A stretch of DNA of 64,000 nucleotides from PALSA-505 sp035308365 (GCA_035308365.1 DATGGU010000013.1:1-64000); one strand, 5' to 3'. Counted from the first letter of the stretch, positions 8,560-18,109 are shown. A program made the numbers and translations. The notes: generated by a model not told the origin, from the sequence alone.

Positions 8560-8841
8560 GACGTCCCCCCGCCCACCCCGGTTCTGACTGCTCAGGGTGT
8601 GAATTGTGCAAGCATCCCATACTCCCGGGATGCTGTGAAGATCCGCACGCGGCGCCGTCAGTTGGCTTGAGATCCCTGGTCAGAGCGGGTGGCCGTTGTG
8701 CTCCGGGTTACGGGTCATGCCGCAGCGGGCGGGACATACGGGCGCGCCCGCCGGTGCGGATGCGCATGAGCAACCGGGTGGGCTGTTGGCCGGGGGAAAC
8801 CGTAAATTTTAACCGGGTGGAGGTGGATGGAAAATACGGAA
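8560..8841. other. Intergenic stretch between the Ig-domain operon and the ABC exporter
   Basis: No credible gene. A weak hairpin, GCGGGCG at 8725-8731 and CGCCCGC at 8745-8751 with a 13-nt loop, could be part of a terminator for the exporter operon, which ends at 8842. The rest should hold the promoter of the Ig-domain operon, but no clear -35/-10 pair stands out. Confidence 0.4.
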
Positions 8842-9666
8842 TCAGCTGGCGCGTTTGTAGGCGCGGACGGCTAGGGGGCCGAAGACGATGAGGATGCCGG
8901 CCAGCCAGAGGAGGCTTTTCCAGAGGCTTGGCCAGACCGGGCCGCCCACGGCGAGCGCGCGCATGGTGTCGATGACGTAGGTGACCGGCTGGTTGTTGGC
9001 GAAGGCCTGGAGCCAGCCTGGCATGGTGCGGATGGGGACGAAGGCGGAGCTGAGGAAGGTGACCGGGAACAGCCAGACCAGGCCGAAGGCCTGGACCGAC
9101 TCTTCGTCACCGATGGCCAGGCCGGTGTAGGCGGCGATGCAGCACATGGCGAGGCCGAAGACGGTGGCCAGGGCGACCATGAGGATGGCTGGCCCGGCGC
9201 CGTTGGTGAAGCGGAAGCCGACGGCGTAGCCGACGCCGATGACGATCAGGGTGGTGATGAGCATGCGGCCGGTGTCGGCGGTCAGGCGGCCGGCCAGGAC
9301 GGCGGAGCGGGCCATGGGCATGGAGCGGAGCCGGTCGATGACGCCCTTTTTCAGCTCCTGGGCGAGCGAGATCGCGGTGCCGACGGTTGCGAAGGCGGCG
9401 GTCTGGCCGATGATGCCGGGCATCAGGAAGTTGACGTAGTTGAGGCCGCCGGGGACGCGGATGGCGCCGCCGAAGACGTAGCGGAACAGCAGCACGAACA
9501 TGACCGGCTGGATGACCGTGAACATGATGTAGGCCGGGACGCGGAGCCAGACCAGCAGGTTGCGGCGGGTGATGGTGAGCGTGTCCGTGATCGCCCAGCG
9601 GGCAGTGGTCAGCAGTCCGGGAGCGCCGGGGGCGGGGGTGGGAGCGGGGACGGTGATCGCGGTCAT
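8842..9666 (-). CDS. ABC-2 type exporter permease (DrrB-like)
   Basis: 274-residue ABC-2 family permease with about six membrane helices and the conserved central region around KKGVIDRLRSMPMARSAVLAGR, typical of DrrB-type drug or antibiotic exporters. The ATG lies in the ATGA overlap with the stop of the upstream ATPase gene, so the two halves of the exporter are translationally coupled. The substrate is not predictable; relatives export hydrophobic natural products or lipids. The permease ends with a short basic tail, VRAYKRAS. Confidence 0.93.
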   Translation of the reverse strand: MTAITVPAPTPAPGAPGLLTTARWAITDTLTITRRNLLVWLRVPAYIMFTVIQPVMFVLLFRYVFGGAIRVPGGLNYVNFLMPGIIGQTAAFATVGTAISLAQELKKGVIDRLRSMPMARSAVLAGRLTADTGRMLITTLIVIGVGYAVGFRFTNGAGPAILMVALATVFGLAMCCIAAYTGLAIGDEESVQAFGLVWLFPVTFLSSAFVPIRTMPGWLQAFANNQPVTYVIDTMRALAVGGPVWPSLWKSLLWLAGILIVFGPLAVRAYKRAS

Positions 9667-10700
9667 GACGCTGCCTTCGTGGTGTCCTTGGTGCCTGCGG
9701 CTTTGCGGCCACGGCGGCGGCCGGCGGGCTGGTCTTCGTCTTCGGCGGCGTGGCCGGTCAGGGAGAGGAACACGTCGTCGAGGGATGGGCGGCGCAGGCC
9801 AAGGCCCTGGGTGCGGACGCCGGCCCGGTCCAGGGCGCGGACCACCTCGATCAGGGCGTCGGAGCCCTCGCTTCCGACGCCGATGCTGACCACGCCGGTG
9901 CCGGAGTCGGCGTGCGGTTCGGCCTCGCCGAACGGGGCGATGGCGGCGACCGCGTCGGCGAGCCTGGCGCGGTCGGGAACGGTGAACTCGACGACGTCGC
10001 CGCCGATCCGGCCCTTGAGCTCCTCGGCCGTGCCCGCCGCGATGACCAGGCCGTGGTCGATCACCACGATCTCGTCGGCCAGTTCGTCGGCCTCGTCCAG
10101 GTACTGGGTGGTGAGCAGGAGGGTGGTGCCGCCGGCCACCAGGGACCTGATCGTGTCCCACATGGCCAGCCGGGAGCGCGGGTCCAGGCCGGCGGTCGGC
10201 TCGTCGAGGAAGAGGACCTTGGGCTGGCCGACCAGGCTGGCGGCCAGATCCAGACGGCGCTGCATGCCGCCGGAGAAGTTCTTGGCCGGGCGGTCGGCGG
10301 CGTCGGTCAGGCCGAACTGGTCGAGCAGCTCGGCGGCGCGGCTGCGGGCGACCCGCCAGCTCAGGTGGTAGAGCCGCCCGATCAGCTCCAGGTTCTCCCG
10401 GCCGGTCAGCTCCACCTGGATGGCCGCCGACTGGCCGGCCAGGCCGATGGAGCGGCGGACGGCGGCGGCCTCGCGCACGACGTCGTGGCCTTCCACCAGG
10501 GCACGCCCGCCGTCGGGGCGCAGCAGGGTGGTGAGAACCCGCACGGCGGTGGTCTTGCCGGCGCCGTTCGGGCCAAGCACGCCGAGGACGGTGCCGCGTG
10601 GCACCGACAGGTCGATCCCGCGCAGCGCGCGGACTTCCCCGAACGACTTCACCAGGCCTTCGACCAGGATCGCCGGTCCGCCGGATCCGCTGTGTGTCAC
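9663..10700 (-). CDS. ABC transporter ATP-binding protein (DrrA-like)
   Basis: 345-residue nucleotide-binding subunit. Walker A is GPNGAGKTT (about residues 45-53), the signature is FSGGMQRRLDLA, Walker B is LFLDEPTAGLDP, and the H-loop region is TTQYLDEADELAD. The C-terminal extension after the catalytic domain is typical of the daunorubicin-resistance DrrA group. The GTG start at 10700 is supported by a near-perfect AAGGAGG. It is coupled to the permease by ATGA. It is divergent from the Vgb-like gene across a perfect inverted repeat, which suggests a regulator encoded elsewhere. Confidence 0.94.
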   Translation of the reverse strand: MTHSGSGGPAILVEGLVKSFGEVRALRGIDLSVPRGTVLGVLGPNGAGKTTAVRVLTTLLRPDGGRALVEGHDVVREAAAVRRSIGLAGQSAAIQVELTGRENLELIGRLYHLSWRVARSRAAELLDQFGLTDAADRPAKNFSGGMQRRLDLAASLVGQPKVLFLDEPTAGLDPRSRLAMWDTIRSLVAGGTTLLLTTQYLDEADELADEIVVIDHGLVIAAGTAEELKGRIGGDVVEFTVPDRARLADAVAAIAPFGEAEPHADSGTGVVSIGVGSEGSDALIEVVRALDRAGVRTQGLGLRRPSLDDVFLSLTGHAAEDEDQPAGRRRGRKAAGTKDTTKAAS

Positions 10701-10784
10701 GCCGTGCCTCCTTGACCGCCAGCAAAGGGTGCAACGAAACTACCCGCCGTACCGCGCGGCCGGCGAACGGAAATTCGGCCTGGG

Positions 10785-10808
10785 CTTTACCTTATGCGAT
10801 AGGTAAAG
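10785..10808. promoter_or_regulatory. 24-bp inverted repeat between the exporter operon and the Vgb-like gene
   Basis: Perfect 8-bp arms CTTTACCT and AGGTAAAG are separated by TATGCGAT. The element lies 85 bp from the ATPase start and 46 bp from the Vgb-like start, a position suited to control of both. The arm symmetry fits a dimeric repressor such as TetR or PadR, but no regulator gene adjoins it. Confidence 0.6.
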
Positions 10809-10853
10809 GATTACCATTCGGGAGGGAAAGATCCGGATACCGGGAGGTGCCTC

Positions 10854-12701
10854 ATGCGGCCGACGGGGCTTCGAGCCGTTGTCGCGTTGTTCACGCTGGC
10901 CGGCGGCCTGGCGCTGGCGTCACCGGCCGCCCGCGCGCTGGGGCCGGGCACGCCGCCCCAGGTGACGAACTATCCGGGCAACGGCATCGACGAACCGGTG
11001 GGGATCACGGCCGGGCCGGACGGGGCGCTGTGGTTCACCAACCAGGGTGACGACAAGATCGGCCGGATCACCACCGGCGGGAAGGTCACCGACTTCGGCA
11101 GCAGGGGCATCAACAACCCGCAGAGCATCACGGCCGGGCCGGACGGGGCGCTGTGGTTCACCAACTACACCGGCAACTCGATCGGCAAGATCACCACATC
11201 CGGCCAGGTCACCATCTACACGGCCAAGGGCGTGGTGGACCCGGGGCAGATCACCCGTGGCCCCGGTGACACGCTGTGGTTCGTCAACGGTGACAAGAGC
11301 ATCGGCGAGATCACGACCTCGGGCGCGATCACCCTGTTCACCGGGGCGGACATCGTCGGCCCGGCCGGGATCACCGAGGGCCCGGACGGGGCGCTGTGGT
11401 ACACCAACTCCGGCAACAACACGATAGGCCGGATCACCACATCGGGAGCGATGAGCGAGTACACCCACACCGGCATCGGCGATCCGGCCGGGATCACCGT
11501 GGGCCCGGACGGGCACCTGTGGTTCACCAACCTGGTCGCAAAGGACCTCGGCCAGGTCACCACGTCCGGGAAGATCACCATGCTCACCCTGCAGGCCCTG
11601 GTCAAGCCCACCTGGATCACCACGGGGCCGGACGGGGATCTGTGGTTCATCAACAGCAACTCGCTCGCGCGACTGCCGATCGGCGGAAAGGCGGTGTACT
11701 ACCGCAACACCAAGATCGACGTACCGGAGGGGATCACCGCCGGGCCGGACGGCGCGGTCTGGTACACCAACTACGGCAACAACACGATCGGCCGGATCAC
11801 CACGTCGGGAACGGCCAGCGTCTACCACGGCAACGGTTTCACCGCGCCGTTCGGGATAACCAGCGGCCCGAATGGCAACCTGTGGTTCACCACCACCGGC
11901 AATCCCAACGAGATCGGGGACATGACGACCTCCGGCCAGGTCACCACCCACCGGGGAAAGGTCATCAGCGAACCGGACGGGATCACCGCCGGGCCGGACG
12001 GCGCGCTGTGGTTCACCAACGACGGCAACAACACGATCGGCCGGATCACCGAGGCCGGAAAGCTGACCAGCTACAGCCACACGGGCATCGGCCAGCCGGA
12101 GGGGATCACCGCCGGGCCGGACGGCGCGCTGTGGTTCACCAATTACGCCGGCGGCACCATCGGCCGGATCACCACCTCCGGGACCGTGACCATCTTCAAG
12201 AGCACGCTCATCAAGAACCCGCAGGGGATCGTCTCAGGCCCCGGCGGGGCGCTGTGGTTCGCCACCGCGAACGGGATCGGGGAGATCACCACAACCGGCA
12301 CGGTCTCCATGCACAAGAACGGCTCGAAGGCCGGCGCGAACGAGTACAACTACATCACCGTGGGCCCGGACGGGAACCTGTGGTTCACCAGCAGCGGCAG
12401 CAACCGCATCGGGCGGATGACGCCAGCGGGGACGTTCACCTTCTACACCGCCGGGAGTGTCAACGGACCCGAGGGGATCGCGGCCGGGCCGGACGGGGCG
12501 CTGTGGTTCACCAACGAGTACGGCAGGTCCATCGGCCGGGTGACCACGACCGGGACGGTGACGAACTACATGAACCCGACCATCAGCTACCCGCTGAGCA
12601 TCACCGCCGGCTCCGACGGCGCGATGTGGTTCACCAATTTCGGCAACGACTCGATCGGCCGGATCACCACACCATCCGGGATCACCAGGGGTTCGGAATA
12701 G
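10854..12701 (+). CDS. Secreted Vgb-like (streptogramin lyase family) protein with 14 propeller repeats
   Basis: 615-residue exported protein with a signal peptide ending near ASPAARA (about residue 27). The rest is 14 repeats of about 40 residues with core GITAGPDGALWFTN..GNxIGRITTSG, the repeat of virginiamycin B lyase propellers. Vgb itself has one seven-bladed propeller, so 14 repeats fit two such domains in tandem. Whether lyase residues survive could not be judged; most repeats carry Asn where Vgb-type blades often carry Glu after LWFT. Repeats 3, 6 and 11 are the most diverged. Vgb homologues in producers are often not lyases, so the substrate is open. The start follows GGGAGGTGCCTC. 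Confidence 0.88.
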   Translation: MRPTGLRAVVALFTLAGGLALASPAARALGPGTPPQVTNYPGNGIDEPVGITAGPDGALWFTNQGDDKIGRITTGGKVTDFGSRGINNPQSITAGPDGALWFTNYTGNSIGKITTSGQVTIYTAKGVVDPGQITRGPGDTLWFVNGDKSIGEITTSGAITLFTGADIVGPAGITEGPDGALWYTNSGNNTIGRITTSGAMSEYTHTGIGDPAGITVGPDGHLWFTNLVAKDLGQVTTSGKITMLTLQALVKPTWITTGPDGDLWFINSNSLARLPIGGKAVYYRNTKIDVPEGITAGPDGAVWYTNYGNNTIGRITTSGTASVYHGNGFTAPFGITSGPNGNLWFTTTGNPNEIGDMTTSGQVTTHRGKVISEPDGITAGPDGALWFTNDGNNTIGRITEAGKLTSYSHTGIGQPEGITAGPDGALWFTNYAGGTIGRITTSGTVTIFKSTLIKNPQGIVSGPGGALWFATANGIGEITTTGTVSMHKNGSKAGANEYNYITVGPDGNLWFTSSGSNRIGRMTPAGTFTFYTAGSVNGPEGIAAGPDGALWFTNEYGRSIGRVTTTGTVTNYMNPTISYPLSITAGSDGAMWFTNFGNDSIGRITTPSGITRGSE

Positions 12702-12724
12702 TCTCTCCAGGCACGTGACAGATA

Positions 12725-13585
12725 ATGGAACGCGTGCTGGATGGATACAAGCTCGTTGATGCCCATATGCACGTCGGCAAGCTGTCGACGGTCAGTCCCG
12801 CCTGGAACCGCTGGGCCGACGAGTTCGGCGACCGCGGGGTCATCGAGCGGGTCTACGACGCCGACGGCGTGATCATCCCGGAGCGGTTCAGCGAGCTGCT
12901 CGACGCCGAGTGCGTGGACACGGCGCTGGTGTTCAGTGAGTACAGCCCCAAGGTGGCCGGCCTGCAGCCGATCGAGGACCTGGTGCCGCTGGCCAAGCAC
13001 GATCCGCGCCGGGTCAAGCTGGTGGCCAACCTCAACCCGCACCTGCACTTCCCCGTCGCCGCCGAGCTGGAACGCCAGCTCAGCCTGGGCGCCGTGGCGC
13101 TCAAGCTGCACCCGGTGCACGGCGGCTACCCGGCCAACGACCGGGCCCTCTACCCGGCCTACGAGGTGTGCAGGTCCCGGGGCATCCCGGTGATCGTGCA
13201 CTGCGGGACGAGCAACTTCCCCGGGTCGATGAACTCCTACGCCGATCCGGTGCTGCTGGATGAGGTGCTGCGGGACTTCCCGGCGCTGAACATCGTGCTC
13301 GCCCACGGCGGCCGGGGCTGGTGGTACGACGCCGCGGCGTTCCTCGCGCTCATGTACGGCAACGTCTGGATCGAGCTGTCCGGGCTGCCGCCGCGGCGGC
13401 TGCCCGAGTACTACTCCAGGCACAACTTCGCGCGGCTGGCCAGGCGGTTCATCTTCGGCACCGACTGGCCAGGCGTGCCGGGGATCGCCCGCAACGCCCG
13501 CGCGGTCGCGGCGGTGTGCCCTGACGAGGAAACGGCGGGGCTGGTCCTCGGCGGGAACGCGAGCATCGTCTACGGGCTGGGGTAG
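12725..13585 (+). CDS. Amidohydrolase family 2 metal-dependent hydrolase
   Basis: 286-residue cytosolic protein of the amidohydrolase-2 (ACMSD-like) family. Metal-ligand motifs are present in order: DAHMH (12-16), LKLHP, VIVHCG, LAHGG and FGTDWPG near the C-terminus. Members decarboxylate or hydrolyse aromatic and cyclic acids; the substrate cannot be assigned here. It starts 23 bp after the Vgb-like gene and may share its transcript. It faces the S53 gene across two tandem hairpins. Confidence 0.9.
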   Translation: MERVLDGYKLVDAHMHVGKLSTVSPAWNRWADEFGDRGVIERVYDADGVIIPERFSELLDAECVDTALVFSEYSPKVAGLQPIEDLVPLAKHDPRRVKLVANLNPHLHFPVAAELERQLSLGAVALKLHPVHGGYPANDRALYPAYEVCRSRGIPVIVHCGTSNFPGSMNSYADPVLLDEVLRDFPALNIVLAHGGRGWWYDAAAFLALMYGNVWIELSGLPPRRLPEYYSRHNFARLARRFIFGTDWPGVPGIARNARAVAAVCPDEETAGLVLGGNASIVYGLG

Positions 13586-13592
13586 ACGACGA

Positions 13593-13628
13593 GCGGGTGG
13601 GCTCCGGGGTGTCCCGGAACCCACCCGC
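13593..13628. terminator. Terminator hairpin 1 between convergent genes
   Basis: GCGGGTGGG pairs perfectly with CCCACCCGC, with an inner CCGGG/CCCGG stem. No T-run follows, as is common for actinomycete terminators. The position between two convergent stops fits bidirectional termination. Confidence 0.75.
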
Positions 13629-13635
13629 GAGTTGT

Positions 13636-13659
13636 GCGGGCCGGGGTCAGCCGGCCCGC
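13636..13659. terminator. Terminator hairpin 2 between convergent genes
   Basis: Perfect 9-bp stem GCGGGCCGG / CCGGCCCGC with a GGTCAG loop, eight bases after the first hairpin and 14 bases from the stop of the large protease gene. Confidence 0.75.
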
Positions 13660-13672
13660 AGCCGCGTCAGGT

Positions 13673-16600
13673 TCAGCAGTGGTCGGGTTTCAGCGCGAAG
13701 TTCACCGTGGTCTTCTTCAGAGCGGTGATCTTCGTTGTGATGGTTTGCGGTTGCCACCCGTCCATGGCCGCGATGAGCTGCAACGGGTTGTTGCGGACGT
13801 CCAGCCACAGGGCGTAGCTGCCGTCGCTTCCTGTCTTGAGCGTGTAACCGGCCGCCCAGGAGTTGATCTGGACGGTGGCACCCGCCAGTGGTGTGGCAGG
13901 CCCATGGCAGGCCAGCCCGGTCACCTTCCCGGCGATCTCACCCCAGGTAACCGGCGGCAGTGCCTTCATCGAGATGCCTACCTGCGGAACCTGGTACGGC
14001 GTGTTCTGTTCGATGGCCAGCCCGGCGGTGTAGGTGCCCGGCTGGCTGACCGACTTGCTGGCCGCGTTCATCGTCACGTTGACCGTCACGCTGGCACCGG
14101 GCTGCAAGGTGAAGCTGGCGCGGCTTTCCTTCAGCCAGGGGACGTTGGTGACGCCGCAGGACGAGAAGCCGGGCAACTGCTCGACGAAGTTCTGCGGGGT
14201 GAACCCGGAGGTCGATCCACCGACCCGGTCGAACCCGCAGGCGCTGCCGGCCCGGTAGTCGGAGTTGTTGGAGTTGGGCAGGGCCGTCCACGAGTTCGAT
14301 CCGGGATCGTAGGAGAAGCCCTGGTTGGTGACGGTGTTGAACCCGTTGGTGACACCGCCGGAGACCAGCAGCTTGCCGTTGGCCGCCACATAGCCCGACG
14401 CCCACAGGTCGATCGGGAGCGAGGCGACCGGCGACCAGCTGTTGGCGGACGGACTGTACGCGTACGCGGCACTGGTGTCGCTCTGGTTGCCGGTCGTGCC
14501 GCCGGCGCAGATGATGTCCGCGGCCGGAGCGCCGCAGGCTTCCCACGCGATCGCCGTCGGGTAGGCGGCACCGGAGCTCCACGAGTTCGATGCCGGGTCG
14601 TAAATCTGGACGGTGTTGTAACCGCAGTTGAAGGCGTCGCAGCCGCCGATGACGTACATCTTTCCGTCAAATGTCGTGCTGCTCGAACCTGCCAGTGCGG
14701 TCGGCTCGCTGGCGCCGGTGCTCCAGGTGTTCGTGGCGGGGTCGTAGATCTCCACCTCGCCCACCGGGTTGCCGGAGTTGTCCCAGCCGCCTACCACGTA
14801 GAGCTTGCCGCCGATGAACTGCGCCGACGGCGCCTCGCGAGAATTGGCCATGCTCGCGATCGCGCTCCACGCCTGGGTGGACGGGTTGTAGACGTAGCCG
14901 TTGCTGGTGTTGGTGTTTCCGTCGAACCCGCCGACCGAGTAGACGTTGCCGGTCGTGGTGTCGGTAGCGGCCGCGTTGTCCATGATGACGGACGGGACGT
15001 TGGCCAGGTTGACCCACGGCGAGTCGGCTGGCGTCACTCCCGGCCGGTTCGGCCGCACGTGAGCCCGGCGCAGGGTCAGTGCCGCCTTGTGCGCGGACAG
15101 TGGGCTGAAGGTGCCGCTCACCCGCTCCACCGGGGCCCCGCGCTGCTGGGCGAGAAGGGTGAAGTTGCCGGGCTGCTCGAGCAGCTTCACGTTCACCGGG
15201 GCCTTCCCGGTGTTGCTGAACGTGAGCGGCTTGGTCTTGCTGCTGCCCATCCGCTCGGTGACGGACAGCGAGCCGGGCGTGACCGAGAGCTGACCGGCCT
15301 GGAGGGTGAAGTTGGCGGTTGTGGCCCACTTCGGCTGCACGTTCACCGTGGTGCTGCCGGAGGTGTAGTTGGCCGCCGTGGCGGTGAACTGCTGGCTTCC
15401 GGTGCCCGGTGAGAACAGGAAGTAGAAGCCACCGTTGATGTTGGGATCGTTCGGGGTTGGCGAGGTCACGCCGGTCTGGCTGGGGTTGGACACGCTGGCC
15501 ACGGTCGCGCCGTTGACCCCATTGCCGGTGTTGCCATCGGTCACCCGGCCTTCGACCATGCCGCCGGGGACCGGCGCGCAGGTCTGGTTGCCGAGGAACA
15601 CGTTGTCGACCGCCCAGTACTGCGAGTCGGCTCCGGTGTAGTTGAACCGGACCCGGACCTTGGCCTGGCCCGCGGCCATCGGCAGCTGGACGGTCACCGT
15701 GTCCGGTCCGCCAATGCCGGGGTAGCCGGAGTTGGACCACACGGGGGTCCAGGTCTTGCCGCCGTTGGTGCTGATGTTCACCTTGGACGCCGAGTTGAAC
15801 CAGCCCTGAAGGTCGCTGTCGAACTGGAGGATCGGCGTCTTGAAGTGGGTCATGTTGACGTCCGGGCCGCGCAGCGCGGTGTTCTGGGTGGCGTTGACGC
15901 CGTAGAACCCGCTGTTCACGACCGCGAAGTTGCCGGTGCCGCCGGTGTTGTTGGCCTGGCCCGCCGGGTTGTTGAACGCCCAGCCAGCCTGGTTGTTCGC
16001 GTTGATCACGCGCCAGCCCGCCGGCGCCGTGGTGGCGTCGAACGTCTGGGTGTTGCCGGTGTCCTTGAAGTGATAGCCGAGCGCGGTGCAGGTCTGCGAG
16101 TTGACCGTCACCTTGAAGTTGCTGGTACCGCTGGCCGAACCGACCTTCACGCTCTTGCTGGCCTGGTTGTAACCCGGGTAGACCGAGTTCACCTGGACCG
16201 GGTAGGTGTTGTCGGCGGGCAGTGTGAGCTGGTACTGCCCGGTGGCCGGGTTGGTGTAGGTGGAGGCCGTGGTGCCGGGCACCGAGACGTTCGCATACAG
16301 CGGCCAGCCCTGGCCGGAGCCGTCGGTGACCGTCCCGGTCAGCGTGACGCTGGGTGCGGTCATCAGCGCGAAGTTCTCCGTGGTGGTACCGCCGTCTGTC
16401 ACCGGGACGCCGGGGTCGGTCTGGGACTTATACCCGAAGTCGGTCGCGGTGACGGTGTAGGTGCCGGCCGGCACGCTGATGGAGTACACCCCGCTGGAGT
16501 TCGTGGTGGTCGAATCCGTCCCGACGCTCACCTGGGCCCCGGCCAGCGGTTTCCCGGTGGCGGCGGAGGTGACGGTGCCGGTGACCGTGCCGTGCGGGCC

Positions 16601-17980
16601 GGTGGTGAACGCCGACACCCCGTTCGGGGTGCCCCAGCCGGTCGGGCCGTCATACCCGGGGCCGGCCGTGCACAGGTAGGCCGGCGAGCAGGAGCCGTTG
16701 GAGCCGCTGGTCACGTCGTTGAGCGCGGAGGTGGCCGCATACGGGTAGGACGACGGGTAGGTCCCGGCCACCGGGGTGCCGGCCAGGGCGAAGGTGGAGG
16801 CGATGATCGGCGAGGCCACGCTGGTGCCGCCGAAGACCTGCCAGCCGCCCACGCCGCCGAAGGTGTCATAGACCGCCACCCCGGTGTTGGGGTCGGCGTC
16901 GGCCGACACGTCGGCCTCGGTGCGGTTGGTGCAGCCGGTGTCGGTCTGCCAGGTGGGCTTGCCCTCGAACGACGAGCAGCCAGAACCGGCGCCGGACCAG
17001 GCGGTCTCGGTCCAGCCGCGGGGGACGCTGGAGTCCTGGGTCAGCGTGGTGCCACCGACCGCGGTGACGTACTGGGAGGCCGCCGGGTATTGCGGGCCGA
17101 AGCCGAAGTCACCCGAACTGGCCGTCACGGCCACGCCGGGATGCTGGTAGTACTGGCTGTCCCAGGTCGTCTCGGACGGGTCCTCCGAACCGCCGTAGCT
17201 GTTGGAGACGTACTTCGCGCCCAGCGTGACGGCCTCATCCACCGCCGTGCCCAGGTTCTGGATCGAGTTGTCGTTGGACTCCACCAGCAGGATGTGGCAG
17301 TTCGGGCAGATCGCCGAGACCATGTCCAGGTCCAGCGACTCCTCTTCTTCCCAGCCGGCCGTCGGGTCGGTGGGCGGGTAGTTCGTGCTGCCATCCTGCG
17401 CCACCCGGGAAAAACACCCATTGGCCGTGGTGCACGGCGGCAGCCCGTACTGCGCCCGGTAGACGGCCAGGTCCGCCTCGGCGTTCGGGTCATCGAAGGC
17501 ATCCACGATGCCCACCGTCGCCCCCGAACCCGCCGTCGAGGACGGCAGGTTGTACGCGCTTTGCAAACTCGCAGGCCCGTAACCGGCCGGGGTCGTGTCG
17601 GCCCGGAACAGGCCCTTGTGGCCGTGGACGTCGGCCCGCACCACGGACAGGCAGGCCATGAACCCGGCCTTCGTCGGCGGGCACACCCGATGGGCCGGAT
17701 GCCGCTTCCCGGAGACCCCATGAACCGGCGCGGACTTCTTCACGGCGGGGGTGGCGTGACTGGCCGCCGTCCGCGCGGACACGCCGCTGGCATGACCCGT
17801 GGACGCGGACGCGGCCGGGGCGATCCCGGCCAGCGACAGGGTGAACAGGGTGGCGGCCGCCAGGCCCGACGTCACGCGCCTCGTCGCGCGCGGGCGGGTG
17901 CGGCGCGCGGACGCGTCGCGAGGTGGCCATCCGAAGATTCTGGAATCCCCGAGGTGGAAGGGCATTCCTGGTGAGCGCAT
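13673..17980 (-). CDS. Large secreted sedolisin (S53) peptidase with carboxypeptidase-regulatory-like and Kelch domains
   Basis: 1435-residue exported protein. The ATG at 17980 is preferred because GGAGG lies seven bases upstream. A basic N-region and hydrophobic core ending ASAS form the signal peptide. The S53 domain spans about 120-470, with catalytic E213 and D217 in EESLD, oxyanion D291 in SSGD and nucleophile S387 in GGTSVASP. It is followed by two carboxypeptidase-regulatory-like beta domains (about 475-640), a lectin or MAM-like jelly roll (about 645-810), another regulatory-like domain, an SPD-2-like beta domain, five or six Kelch-type repeats (about 1010-1290) and a final regulatory-like domain. 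Only ~70 residues lie between signal peptide and peptidase, far shorter than the usual ~200-residue S53 prodomain. The divergent LuxR-type gene is the likely regulator. Confidence 0.92.
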   Translation of the reverse strand: MRSPGMPFHLGDSRIFGWPPRDASARRTRPRATRRVTSGLAAATLFTLSLAGIAPAASASTGHASGVSARTAASHATPAVKKSAPVHGVSGKRHPAHRVCPPTKAGFMACLSVVRADVHGHKGLFRADTTPAGYGPASLQSAYNLPSSTAGSGATVGIVDAFDDPNAEADLAVYRAQYGLPPCTTANGCFSRVAQDGSTNYPPTDPTAGWEEEESLDLDMVSAICPNCHILLVESNDNSIQNLGTAVDEAVTLGAKYVSNSYGGSEDPSETTWDSQYYQHPGVAVTASSGDFGFGPQYPAASQYVTAVGGTTLTQDSSVPRGWTETAWSGAGSGCSSFEGKPTWQTDTGCTNRTEADVSADADPNTGVAVYDTFGGVGGWQVFGGTSVASPIIASTFALAGTPVAGTYPSSYPYAATSALNDVTSGSNGSCSPAYLCTAGPGYDGPTGWGTPNGVSAFTTGPHGTVTGTVTSAATGKPLAGAQVSVGTDSTTTNSSGVYSISVPAGTYTVTATDFGYKSQTDPGVPVTDGGTTTENFALMTAPSVTLTGTVTDGSGQGWPLYANVSVPGTTASTYTNPATGQYQLTLPADNTYPVQVNSVYPGYNQASKSVKVGSASGTSNFKVTVNSQTCTALGYHFKDTGNTQTFDATTAPAGWRVINANNQAGWAFNNPAGQANNTGGTGNFAVVNSGFYGVNATQNTALRGPDVNMTHFKTPILQFDSDLQGWFNSASKVNISTNGGKTWTPVWSNSGYPGIGGPDTVTVQLPMAAGQAKVRVRFNYTGADSQYWAVDNVFLGNQTCAPVPGGMVEGRVTDGNTGNGVNGATVASVSNPSQTGVTSPTPNDPNINGGFYFLFSPGTGSQQFTATAANYTSGSTTVNVQPKWATTANFTLQAGQLSVTPGSLSVTERMGSSKTKPLTFSNTGKAPVNVKLLEQPGNFTLLAQQRGAPVERVSGTFSPLSAHKAALTLRRAHVRPNRPGVTPADSPWVNLANVPSVIMDNAAATDTTTGNVYSVGGFDGNTNTSNGYVYNPSTQAWSAIASMANSREAPSAQFIGGKLYVVGGWDNSGNPVGEVEIYDPATNTWSTGASEPTALAGSSSTTFDGKMYVIGGCDAFNCGYNTVQIYDPASNSWSSGAAYPTAIAWEACGAPAADIICAGGTTGNQSDTSAAYAYSPSANSWSPVASLPIDLWASGYVAANGKLLVSGGVTNGFNTVTNQGFSYDPGSNSWTALPNSNNSDYRAGSACGFDRVGGSTSGFTPQNFVEQLPGFSSCGVTNVPWLKESRASFTLQPGASVTVNVTMNAASKSVSQPGTYTAGLAIEQNTPYQVPQVGISMKALPPVTWGEIAGKVTGLACHGPATPLAGATVQINSWAAGYTLKTGSDGSYALWLDVRNNPLQLIAAMDGWQPQTITTKITALKKTTVNFALKPDHC

Positions 17981-18109
17981 GGGCATTCCTCCAGGCATGA
18001 CACCACAGCCGGATCTGCGGGATCGCGGTTCCGGCTGTGGCAATTGGGGGGCTCGCTAGGGTAGCGGGCCGACTGCTCCCTGCTCGCGGACGCTACGTGG
18101 CACTGCTTT

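Noticed and set aside
8448..8891. 147-codon plus-strand frame between the Ig-domain and exporter genes
   Set aside because: Overlaps both neighbours' ends and lacks start signals or any motif.
15845..17974. Long open frame antisense to the S53 gene
   Set aside because: High-GC codon bias produces open antisense frames; the translation is Arg/Gly/Val-rich with no domain, while the opposite strand has a complete peptidase.
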